A stretch of 64,000 nucleotides of DNA, from assembly GCA_964035575.1 (NCBI GenBank), contig OZ037919.1, positions 372,001-436,000 on the forward strand, in the 5' to 3' direction. The position numbers were made by a program, and so were the translations under genes. Positions 50,757 to 60,675 of this stretch are shown piece after piece. This stretch comes from Rhynchopus sp. YZ270_cl-10. Taxonomy: Eukaryota; Euglenozoa; Diplonemea; Diplonemida; Diplonemidae. A model generated the notes under the pieces. The model was not told the origin of the DNA. It searched no databases and saw only the letters and a program-made list of their open reading frames with translations. Numbering within the stretch: the stretch's first letter is position 1; every line of letters begins with the position of its first letter.

Positions 50757-52298
50757 GGGGAGGCTAAAAGCCAAACAAAAGTAAATAATGAAAAAGAAAA
50801 ACTCAAGTGCTCTGGGACGGCCGCGAGTTCCTGCTCCGCTTTAGGCCCCGCAGACGGTTGTAGAGGGTGTAAGCCTCTTCCACCTCGTCGGAGCTCATCG
50901 ACGGCTTCTTCGCTTCGTTCCACAAGAAGAGGCTTTTTCGAGAATCACCCCCGTACTGACATTCCCATATTGTGCGGTAAAAAGAAAACAAGCTTCTGCT
51001 TCACCCTCTTGATTGTCGACACAAGACACCTCTTATTAAACACTATTGCCCGTCTAAAAAAAAAGGTTTTTTTTTTTTTTTGGCAATATTTTCTTCTTTG
51101 TCCTCACGACTGCTGTGAGAGGCCTGCAAACAACAATATTACTTTTTTCAATGCCTGCGTCCCAGAGGCGTTTGCACTATCAACTTCACTTTTTTATACG
51201 GCGAAGAAAAGGTTGTTTGGCACAATGATGCACAAACACATACCCCCCTTTTTTACTGTAACCTAGTGGTTACATTCTTCTGTGGTTTATTCTCTTTTTT
51301 ACTTTTTTCTTTTTTTTTTGTTAAGGGCTTAGTAACAGATCAGGGTTTCCGCTTATCTTCATGAAAAATTTTTTTTTCCAAAACCGTGAAGATATGAAGA
51401 TATGTCCAAAAAAGGGGTCAAAAAAAATTTTCGCGCTCCGCGCGAAAAGGCCCGTTCATTTCAGGTAAATACGTGATGACGTGGGATGGTAATGTACATC
51501 AAGAACCTTCGAGAATCTAAAGGGAAATCACTGAAGATGTCCACCCTTTCGAATACAACTGTATGATTCTTAGGACTGAAACAGGGTTAAAGTCAGAAAC
51601 CAATCTACTGAAGTTTCAACTTGTGCATGAAGCATTTTACGTTTCTTTTCCACGTTTTGCAAAACACACACCATAAAAAGAAAGATGGGACCATTTTTGT
51701 TGATCCCTCACCATATACTATCAATTTATTGATTACATATGTTGAAAATACTTTTTATTTACAAGTGCCTCCAGACATGCTGTCAAAAATGCTTCGAAAA
51801 AAGGGAAAGGTAAGTTGGAATAGTGTTACCGAAATTCTGTCAGGGATCCTGTCAATATAGGGGGTGTCATTTTATAATTTCTACCTGATTTTTACTGGGT
51901 ACTGGGTACTGGGTACTGGAAAAAGTGTTAAGGAATTATAAAATGACCTCCCTTGTGTCAGGGACCTGTCAATATCGGCATTTTCGGGGACACAATGGGA
52001 AAAAAAAAACTTAAATCTTTACCAAGAAAAGAAGGGGCTAATATACGGATAGTGTAAGCAGTTCATTCGTTGTACACTAACACAAAAATTTTGTTTTTTT
52101 CTGTTCATCCTTCACCATATACTATCAATTTATTGATTGCATATGATGAAATTACTGTTCATCTTCTGGTGTACAATGCTTTTTTTTTTGCATCCTACTG
52201 AGTCCGCTCAGAAGGATTTTCAATACTGTGATGGTGGGCATGAACTCAACCATTCTCCGTGTGGTTCAGATGCGTCTTGCCACGATTTTTTAGTATGA
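50757..52298 (+). other. Gene-free stretch with repeat fragments
   Basis: A SINE-like 3' end (GATTGTCGACACAAG) is at 51010, a CCTGCGTCCCAGAGGCG stem-loop repeat at 51154-51195, a structured-RNA-like copy at 51530-51583, a BTB-like exon at about 51660-51809, and a short GGGTACT run at about 51896-51918. No intact gene is evident. Confidence 0.5.
51660..51809 (+). pseudogene. BTB/T1-like exon fragment with splice donor
   Basis: The frame reads KKKDGTIFVDPSPYTINLLI then TYVENTFYLQVPPDMLSKML and RKKGK, followed at 51810 by GTAAGT. The pattern DG..FVD..P....LL.Y resembles the potassium-channel tetramerisation (BTB T1) fold. Three related fragments lie at 52105-52165, 53490-53570 and 56583-56680, and the exon end with donor recurs at 54019-54057. 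It is a guess whether one of them is a live exon. Confidence 0.35.
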
Positions 52299-52660
52299 TG
52301 GGGTGATCAGAGGTACTTTTTTGCAGCTCCAGTCACAAAGAATCATGAAAAATCACGAAAAATCACAAAATCTGGAATGCGAAACACAAAAAATCACACA
52401 AAAAACACAGAAAATCACAGAAAATCGCGAAGTACACCACAAAAATCACAAAAAATCACAGAAAATCACGAAAAATCACAAAATCGGGAATGCGAATCAC
52501 AAAAAATCACAAAAAATCACGGAAGCGCACAAAAAAACCACACAAAATCACAATTTCGTTTTTGTAAGCATTTGTAACGATTTGTAACTGTTTGTAACCG
52601 TTGTAATTTTTTGTGATTTTTCTTGACTCGAGCTGCAAAAAAGTACCTCTGATCACCCCA
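52299..52660. mobile_element. TGGGGTGAT-family MITE, member 2
   Basis: 362 bp. The ends TGGGGTGATCAGAGGTAC / GTACCTCTGATCACCCCA continue in a T-run and GCAGCTC. TATGA is duplicated (52294-52298 and 52661-52665). The interior is degenerate AAAAATCAC units and a few TTTGTAAC units. Confidence 0.85.
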
Positions 52661-52699
52661 TATGAAAGATTTAGAATTTGAGTTGACGGTCTTGAAAAC

Positions 52700-52975
52700 A
52701 CTTCGCTGGCTGATGTGTCAAACGGTATGTTTATGGTTTGCACGTAACGCTCTACGTATACGATATACACAACGCTATGCATAAGCGATACACGGTTCGT
52801 GTGCAGCGAAAGCATGCTACGGGTTTAAAGCCATCGCGTTAACGCAACACCTGCGCCGCTGTGACACTTCGCTGGCTCGTGTGGTTGTGATGACGCAACG
52901 GTCTACATGCGTTACACACAACGGTCTTCGTATACGATACACACAACGCTATGCATATGCGATACACGCGTTAAC
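52700..52975 (+). repeat. Diverged tandem duplication, about 160 bp
   Basis: CTTCGCTGGCT and CACAACGCTATGCAT with flanking CGATACAC occur twice in the same order (52702-52790 and 52867-52968). No coding content recognised. Confidence 0.6.
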
Positions 52976-54079
52976 CGCAACGGGTGGTTACCAAACGCAG
53001 CCCACCTGCGGTGGGCTGCTGCAACTCGTGCCGTGTGTGGCCCATGCATGGTTCTCACAGCTCGCTGGCACGTTTCCCAAGCCGCAAACCCGGTTGCCTG
53101 CCTGAAAAACCGGGTTTTTGGCCAAAACGCCTGTTTTGCCTGTAGAACCCTGTAGAACCCTTAAGAAACACGTGTATAAAAGGGGTACTCGTGACACCCT
53201 GGTGTCAGGGTCTCTAAGGGCTCCCAGCCTCGCTGAGCCTATACACCCCCCAAAAAGTGTCCGATCTTTCCAAAGAAAAAGTTTTTTCGGCTGGGCGAAG
53301 CTTCTACACCCTGAAAAAAAAACCGGTTTTTGGTCGGATCCAGCAGGGGGGAGGGGGAGACTGAAAGGGGGGGTTAGAGACTGAGGGAGTGGCCGGAACA
53401 GCAACCTTTAAAAACTAGAAAACACAAGTGTTTTCTAGAATTATCTTCATCTTTTTTCCTCTTTTACGCTGACATTGACCAAAATATGCAAGAAAGATGG
53501 AAACATTTTTGTTGATCCCTCATCATATGCTATCAATTTATTGATTGCATATGTTGAAATACTCTTTACGCTGACATTGACCAAAATATGCATCTTAATT
53601 TTGTATTTTTTTTCTTTCTGATTGTTTCCTGATCGACAGAGTAACAAAGTAAATAGGCTCCTTAAGGGTCATTACTGAGAGTGCTATGCGAATTTCCCAT
53701 GAAGTTTGCACCTACAAACCTCGCCAAGTGACCGTCTCTGCTCCTTAACGCCACAATCACAACTGCTGATAGGCAAACCACACCGTTATTTTTCTAAATA
53801 ATCAAAGCGTGTGTCTTTTGTACTTTTTCTCTCTCTCTCTCTTGTGCTTTTCTCTTTGAATGGAAAGTATGATATTATGGAATTGCATAAATTATTTCTG
53901 CTTCAGAAGGAAGGTGTGGACAAAATGGCGTCTTCACCATTACCATCCTAGATAAAGGAGAGCTGATAATAATCGATGCATGTGTTTTTGCACGAAATAA
54001 TTGCAAAACTCCGTTAAAAAAATGCTTCGAAAAAAGGGAAAGGTAAGTTGGAATAGTTGGGGTGTCCCGGGGGTACCAC
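52976..54079 (+). other. Gene-free stretch with BTB-like relics
   Basis: A GC-richer part to about 53400 has no supported frame. From 53440, two CGCTGACATTGACCAAAATA copies (about 53467 and 53568) bracket a BTB-like fragment. The exon-end repeat ATGCTTCGAAAAAAGGGAAA with GTAAGT is at 54022-54050. Confidence 0.45.
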
Positions 54080-54695
54080 ACTAACACCCACCTACACACA
54101 CTTTCACACCATTTCACCCCATTTCACCGAATTACACCCCATTACACCCCATTACACCCACTTTCACCCCATAAAGCAGCACTGTAAGGCACTGGAAGTG
54201 CGTTATGTGGGGTTTGAGAGTACTCTAAACAAAAAAGGTGGGCGTCGGGCTGCTATTTCTTTTTACCTCCTGCTTTGGCAGGGTCAATTTTTTCCAAAGG
54301 TAAAAGGCCAGGAACCGGGGAGGGCTGGGAAAAACAAAATACCACCATATTCAGCAGAAAAAAATTCATTTTTCGCTTTTTCCGTTTTCCCCACTCTAGC
54401 TCCTCCCCGCACGTACATTTCGCACTAACGGTGCCAATTGATAACAGATTCCTCCCTCATTCTCCCCTTTTTGTTTTGATTTTGATTTCTTTTGACCCCT
54501 AAGAGTACGATCATAAACCCCACATAAAGCAGCACTGGAAGTGCGTTATGTGTCTCTAGCTCCTCCCCGCACGTACATTTCGCACTAACGGTGCCAATTG
54601 ATAACAGATTCCTCCCTCACTCTCCCCTTTTTGTTTTTTTTTTTTGATTTCTTTTGACCCCTAAGAGTACGATCATAAACCCCACATTACACCCC
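54080..54695 (+). repeat. CCCCATTACA minisatellite and a 135-bp direct repeat
   Basis: 54095-54175 holds degenerate 10-bp TTACACCCCA units. TCTAGCTCCTCCCCGCACGT to GATCATAAACCCCACAT lies at 54399-54524 and again at 54555-54686. AGTGCGTTATGTG occurs near 54197 and 54539, framing the repeats. Confidence 0.75.
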
Positions 54696-55802
54696 ATTAC
54701 ACATGGCCCTGAAAAAAAGACAAAAAAACAACAAAAAAAAACACAAAAATGTGGGAACGTGGAGTCAGTAAATATCCACCTTCAATCCCTCCCATGTGTC
54801 CCCCTTCCACTGCCTTACACAAAACATGTAGACAAAAAAAAAAAAAAAGAAGTATCTTTGTGGGTTGGAGGAACACTGCCTAATTGCATTTTTTTTTGTC
54901 TCGTTCCCCCTTCCTAAAATTTTGTAGGTGATTAATGTTAATTTTGATGTATGATTACATGCAATGCTAAAAGGAAATTGAACACCGTACCCTACTCCCA
55001 TCCTTTTTCCATTTTTCTAATCCGGGGCGGGTTGGAGAAGAGCCACATTTCACCGACAGGTCGAGGTGTGTGCGTTTCACCACAACCTCTCCCTTTTGTC
55101 TTTATTGTCTTTATTGCTTTATTGTTTTTGGGGGTGGGGGAAAAACATAAAAAGGAAAGGTAGGGTGCGGTTAAATATGTGATGCTCAAAAAAATTGAAT
55201 TCCCCGGTCATTTTCTGTACAAAAAATCGGTTTGTATGGGCCAACTTTGCCTTAGCAAAAATCCGAAAAATCGGGAAAAAAAAATTTTTTTCCCCGGAAA
55301 ATTTCGACTCCTGGGTGGGGTCTTGGGGTACCGAAAAATGCAAAAAAGGATGAAGGAGGGCCTGCCACGTTACCGTCTCCTTCAGGTCATCCAAGCTGTC
55401 AAACTCGGCACCAGTGACCACTTGTCTTTGCATATTTAGCAAACAGTGTGTAATTTGTGACCCTGGAAGTATAAATTTTTCGAAAAATGCAAAAAAAAAT
55501 TGCCCCGTTTTTCCTCAAAAAATCCCACCCAATTTTTTTTCCAAAGGTAAAAAATTTCTTTGAAAAGTGAAAAATAACGAAAAGTAACCTTGATAGAATG
55601 ATGTAATTTTTAATTTTTTTTAGCGTTTGCACTATCAACTTCACTTTTTTTTGTGAGCCGAATGATGGAAAAATTACTTTTTGTGAGCCGAATAAAGGTT
55701 TTCCCAAAGAAAAAAGTTGGGTACCGTGCGCCTGCGGCGCTACCTGTTCCCAGTCAAAAGCATCACAATTTAACCCCCTTCAGAGCTTCTCCCCTGCTGG
55801 CA

Positions 55803-55835
<33 letters not shown>

Positions 55836-56366
55836 CACAGCAACGACACTAATCCGACAATTTATCCAAAAATAAATAATGTGCGTGGGCATACTGCTAT
55901 GTATTCTTGTTTTTTCCCCCCCTCCTGTTCCATCAAAAGCAAAAACAAATCCTAGTCCTTGGCTGAGTAAGCAACGACCGTGTATTGTCATGTCTTAAAA
56001 GTAATTTCATCGCGAGGTTAAGGACGATATGCATCTGCGCCTTTGAAGATTCAAGGCCTTTGAGCGTCCTCAGACAGGGTGAATATTATTGTTGAGCAAA
56101 AAGAAAAAAAAAATACCCCCCCCCCTCCTCTACTTTTCCACCTCTGAAAAGAGGGCAGTCTCTTTACTGTAACCTCCAAAACCCCTTCGTCGCATGTAGC
56201 CGTGCATTGGTGAAAAGCACTTTGATGCGGACTACCCTGAAGGTTCTTTTAAAAAACAAGAGCACAAAGCAAACATAACAAAAACTTCATAAAAACCCAT
56301 TCAAACTACCCCTTTGAAGGTTCTTTTCATCCTAAAAGTTACTCTTAAGGGTTCAGGACGAACGAC
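54696..56366 (+). other. Gene-free AT-rich stretch
   Basis: It contains a stem-loop repeat part (GCGTTTGCACTATCAACTTC at 55623), the GTGCGCCTGCGGCGC motif shared with mobile elements (about 55727) and a SINE-like tail (CGACACTAATCCGACAATTT at about 55847). Nothing else could be assigned. Confidence 0.45.
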
Positions 56367-56475
56367 GTCTATACCTTCCGTAGTACAAAGGCTTCGGCCA
56401 ACATTGAGTACAGACCCGAATTCTCCCACCTGGTGGTATTACTCGGCGATTGTCGACACAACACAAAAAAAAAGG
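56367..56475 (+). repeat. SINE-like unit, full-length copy
   Basis: Near-identical to 49096-49191 and ending GATTGTCGACACAAC plus A-rich tail. The flanks differ between the two copies, which supports retroposition. Confidence 0.75.
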
Positions 56476-57816
56476 CAGTTAGGACTGAAATATGATGTAC
56501 TGAATTTCTAACTACTTTATTTTCTCACGTGACCCCTTTAACCCACCCTATCCCCTAAACTTTGAATCATATTCAAATTGACGATGAAACACACACCATA
56601 AAAAGAAAGATGGGAACCTTTTTGTTGATCCCTCACCATATACTATCAATTTATTGATTGCATATGATGAAATAAATTGACGATGCCATTTTTGTGTTTT
56701 TCACAGCGCTAGAATGCATACACAACAAATAAAAGTCCCGTCTCCACCCCCGCCCCGACACCGACTCCCCCGACTGGTGGCTCTTCTGCAGTTCACCCGG
56801 ACCCCGATGCCGTCCCCGACCTCACTCCTAATCAGATCGCTTGATTTTCACGCGTGGGTGACTTTTTCACGAGTGTCGTTTTACTTCACGAGCGAAGCGA
56901 GTGGAGTAATAGAAACGAGTGAAAAAGTCACCTACAGTGACAATCTGCCTGATTTTTATTAATACGTAATTTTATTCAAAATTTGATAAAGTTGAGATGG
57001 AAAAAATGGAAAAAATGGATGAACGTGTTAAGGAGAAAACGTGGTGTGTCATAAAAAATCCGTGGTGTTTGCGAGGGTGGGTGGGTGGGGTAGGTACTAC
57101 AGAAAAAAACCCCCCATTCTTCCCTGACCCCATATCATGTAGGTGTTTAAAGTACGATGTGAACATCTCACATGTTGGTGCACTCTTTCTGTGCTCTCCG
57201 TCTCCGGCTTCCTCCCCGTAGTTGTGCGAAGCAACAGAGAGACGCAAAAGTTGTATCCATCTGTGTTTTCTACCAATACCTATTACTGGGGGGTCAAATA
57301 GTAGACCCCCCTGAAGAGTAGACCCCCTAAACAAAAATTTGACCACATTTTACCGCAACTACTCAAAACATGAAATCTATTGCTTTAATAGAATCATCGG
57401 GCACTTTTGAGATCTGGACATGGGGGTCAGACTCCACTTTAGAGCACCTAAAATAGAGTCAAAAATTATTTTTGGAAGGGTGGTGTGATTTTTGAATTTG
57501 TATGGGAAAACCCACTTTTGACTGTGGACGTGAAATAATGTAACTTTATTTTCACGCCCAGACTTTTTCCGGCTAAAATGAGTGCAATACTTTATTTCGC
57601 GCCCGTGAAATAAGGCAAAACTTTAAATTACTCGTCCAGCCATTTTTTTCCATTGAAACTTTATCAAATTGAATTAAATACAAAACAAAATGAAAAAATG
57701 TTTATCAAGTATTGTTGTTGTTTCCTCTCACTCTCTTCCCTCACATTACACGACACTTGTAAAAAAAACCTTTGGAAGTCTTAGTTTTCTGGATTGTGCT
57801 GTGAAGTAAGGGTATC
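56476..57816 (+). other. Gene-free stretch with a foldback
   Basis: A BTB-like fragment is at 56583-56680. A foldback at 56858-56925 pairs GTGACTTTTTCACGAGTG with its near complement around GAGCGAAGCGAG. At 57287, CTGGGGGGTCAAATAGTAGA resembles one end of the TA-flanked MITE family, without a visible partner end. Confidence 0.45.
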
Positions 57817-58091
57817 TTCCCTTCTCACCCCCCCTTTTGTGTGTCCGTTGCTGATTTATTTCAAAAAAAAAAAAAGGGTCCCACTTCTTTTCAAACAAAG
57901 TTATATTCAAACAGCTCCTACACTCCATCAACGTATAACTCACAATATGCCCTTCCCTCTCCCTGAAACCCCCTCCCTCTATCCTCTGCGTGTCGGACCG
58001 GCCTTCGCAATATCCTGCGTCTCACTCCTTGACTTTACAGCTCACACGTTGCGGTCTTCTATTGCATGTCTTACGTCCTTTGCGTAAATTG
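57817..58091 (+). repeat. Isolated copy of the receptor-gene 5' flank
   Basis: Matches 40615-40873 and 62896-63162, then breaks off after GCGTAAATTGA and is followed by unrelated sequence. It shares GTCGGACCGGCC and CTATTGCATG with the 62.9-kb copy against GTCGGACGCGGCC and CTATCGCATG at 40.8 kb, so it is closer to the second receptor locus. Confidence 0.85.
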
Positions 58092-58189
58092 ACACGGTTC
58101 GGAAAAGTACTTTTTTAAAAAGTGATATTTTTTGGTCAAAAAAAGTACTTTTTCACTTTTCGAAAAAAAAAGTACTTTTTTTTTTTCCA

Positions 58190-58560
58190 TCAAAAATCAT
58201 AGGTTTCGAACGCGCGTTCGCGTTTTTAGGGCGTTTTCGAGTGCGCGTTTGAAAAACGAAAAAAAAAACGCGCGTTCGGAAAAAACGAAAAAAAAAAACG
58301 CGCGTTTGAAAAAAACGAAAAAAAAAACGCGCGTTTGAAAAACGAAAAAAAAAAGCGCGCGTTCGAAAAAGTGGAAGCCTCATGTTTACGTGGGGAGGTT
58401 TTTCGAACGCGCGTCGAAAAAGTGGTTTTTTCGAACGCGCGTCCAGTTTTTCAAACGCGCGTTCGAAAAAACCACTTTTTCGAACGCGCGTTTGAAAAAA
58501 AAAAAAAAAACGCCCTTTTTTTTTTACGCGCGTCCGGCTTTTCGAACGCGCGTTTTTTTT
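58190..58560. repeat. Degenerate CGAACGCGCGTTCG array, left part
   Basis: ACGCGCGTT units alternate with A- or T-runs. The array stops at the retroelement start (about 58563) and resumes at 62186-62275. Both outer edges carry the same AGGTTTCGAACGCGCGTT-type sequence in opposite sense. Confidence 0.75.
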
Positions 58561-58759
58561 TTTGCTTACACGCAGTGTTATTAGAAACTGAACTTGATTA
58601 GCCAACGGTAAATTTGTCCTCACGCCTTTTCCTTTTGAATCATTCCCCTCCCCCAATCAATTATCATGTGCGCCACCCAGGGTAAGAGCCTAAATGGCTT
58701 CCTAAAATGGCTGCGGTCAACGAAAAATATTTTTCGACTACAGCTTCCAAAGCTACACT

Positions 58760-60661
58760 ATGGCACGAAGGGGGAGGACCCGTGTGCGAGGTGGCAGAGG
58801 ATGCGGAGGTGGACGGATTGTTCGATCCGTTCCGTTCGTCGCGGGCAACGTTGGGCTCTCGCAGACGAACCCGCCAGTACAGGGTAGCCTAAGACCCTGT
58901 GTGTGGGTGCGACGCTGGCGACGAGCGCGAGCGCCCCCACTTCGCCCTGCTTTCCCGACGGTGATGGGGCCGCCGAAGTACGCGCCGCCTCCGCCGCCGC
59001 TTCCAAGACGCGAGCTGATGGACGACGGACCGGACATTGCTATCCTGTACGGAACTGAGGCAACTGTCGTGCTGGACCGCCGGTTTGTGTCTGCGCCTGC
59101 GGAACGGGCTGAAGGGGAGTTGGCGAACATTTCGCGTGCGAGGCTGGATCTTGATGCGCTCATGGCCATGGATACGAAGGGATTGCTCACCGGTATCCTT
59201 GATGTCATCAGGTCTCGTGAAGCCTTCACGGCGAACCTTACCGATGAGGGTAGGAAAGTCCTGGATTCCTCTGTTCCTCTCAGGAGGGGAACCTCCAGGC
59301 ACATGCTGCGCCACTGGGGAAACCTGCTGCAGTGGGGTGTGATGTCTCGGTCCAAGGTGCAGAAGGTGGTGCTTCCCGCCTTCACCGTCCCTAAGAAGGT
59401 GCATGGACTGAGGCTTGTGTGCGACGGCCGAAAGCTGAATCGCTTAATGCGTGCACCCCCGCCAATGCTGTTACCGTCTATACACCAGGTGGTACGGCGA
59501 TTCATGGACAATGCGTACGTGGTGCAGGCAGACGGGCGGAGCTGGTTCTACCAGTTCCCGCTGGCGGATGGTGTGGACGACTTCTTCGGAGTGAACCTGT
59601 CAGGTGCACGTGGCCCCTTCGTGAGGGCAAAGCTCAATGTGCTCTGTATGGGCTGGAGTTGGGCGCCGTGCATCGCACACCGCTCGGCGATGGTGTTACT
59701 CCCGGAGGATGACGGACTCGCTTGGGTGGACAACTTCTTTGTCGTAGGCAAAACTCTCCCTGAGGCGGAGAAGCGTTACTCTTCGTTCCTCCGACGAGCA
59801 GAGCGAGTGGGCGCCGAACTGAATGACGATGAAGGAGAGGGTGTGCCCCGTGCAAACTTCTGTGCGTTGGGCCTGGAGTTCGATCTGGCGAGCTCCCCGA
59901 GACGGTACCGTGCTGCCCCTGATTGGATTGAGAAGTGTGTGGATTCTCCCGTACTGAATGAGGTGTTGAAAAACTCATGTACTGCGAGGGACTTTTATAA
60001 AGTGTTGGGTGGGTTTGTGTGGTTTTTGTACTGCACTAAACGCAGACTTTGTTATTTCCGTGTTTCTCTTTCTTTTTTGCGGCGCACTGCGTCTGTTCTT
60101 GCAATTGACCCACAGAAGTGGGATGTTAAACTAGAAATCCCCCCATCTGTTATATCTGAATTCGCAGGCATCGTGTCTGTGATGAGGAGCAACGACTGGA
60201 TTGAGGACCAGCCAGAGAGGCCCACCGTGGTAGCGTGGTCAGACGCTTCCGACCGCGAGTGGGCTGCTTTAATAGAGTCTGAGGTCTTTGAACCGGTCAC
60301 TCAGGGTGTGTTTTCAAACCCTGAGCAACATCATATTTATCTAAAAGAGCTATACGCTGCTTGGCGTGCCGTTAGGCTGGCGGCCGCTGAGAACACAGAC
60401 CATGAAGTGTCCCTTCAGGTCGATAACGCTGCTGCTGTGGCGGCGATAAACAAAGGACACAGTAAGAATTTTTTGGCTAATGAGCTGCTGTGTGCCATTT
60501 TTGACACTGCAAAGGCTGCCAACATGAGTGTGTCTGCCTCGTGGGTGGACACCTTAAGTCAGCGGGCTGATGAGTTTACTCGCGGAACAGTGGCCCCCTC
60601 GTTGGCATCACTTCCTCCAGTACTCACGGAGTACGAAAGAGTAGAAGCTATGTTTTGTTAA
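58760..60661 (+). CDS. Reverse transcriptase/RNase H of the YR retroelement
   Basis: 633 codons, looks whole as a frame. After a basic N-terminal part (MARRGRTRVRGGRGCGGGR), the RT domain lies at about residues 190-390 (VLPAFTVPKKVHGLRLVCDG, LPSIHQVVRRFMDNAYVVQA, then LNVLCMGWSWAPCIAHR and AWVDNFFVVGKTL). A connection region and RNase H follow at about 490-620 (VVAWSDASDREWAALIE, HIYLKELYAAWRAVRLAA, VSLQVDNAAAVAAINKGH). The RT/RH order and motif style are those of DIRS-like and trypanosomatid VIPER-like elements rather than LINEs. Fossil-class; described only as a part of the element. Confidence 0.8.
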   Translation: MARRGRTRVRGGRGCGGGRIVRSVPFVAGNVGLSQTNPPVQGSLRPCVWVRRWRRARAPPLRPAFPTVMGPPKYAPPPPPLPRRELMDDGPDIAILYGTEATVVLDRRFVSAPAERAEGELANISRARLDLDALMAMDTKGLLTGILDVIRSREAFTANLTDEGRKVLDSSVPLRRGTSRHMLRHWGNLLQWGVMSRSKVQKVVLPAFTVPKKVHGLRLVCDGRKLNRLMRAPPPMLLPSIHQVVRRFMDNAYVVQADGRSWFYQFPLADGVDDFFGVNLSGARGPFVRAKLNVLCMGWSWAPCIAHRSAMVLLPEDDGLAWVDNFFVVGKTLPEAEKRYSSFLRRAERVGAELNDDEGEGVPRANFCALGLEFDLASSPRRYRAAPDWIEKCVDSPVLNEVLKNSCTARDFYKVLGGFVWFLYCTKRRLCYFRVSLSFLRRTASVLAIDPQKWDVKLEIPPSVISEFAGIVSVMRSNDWIEDQPERPTVVAWSDASDREWAALIESEVFEPVTQGVFSNPEQHHIYLKELYAAWRAVRLAAAENTDHEVSLQVDNAAAVAAINKGHSKNFLANELLCAIFDTAKAANMSVSASWVDTLSQRADEFTRGTVAPSLASLPPVLTEYERVEAMFC

Positions 60662-60675
60662 CTGAAATTTTTATT

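Noticed and set aside
58760-58770. LINE-type reverse transcriptase
   Set aside because: RNase H follows RT in the DIRS/VIPER style, no endonuclease was seen, and the flanks are split direct repeats rather than a poly-A tail.
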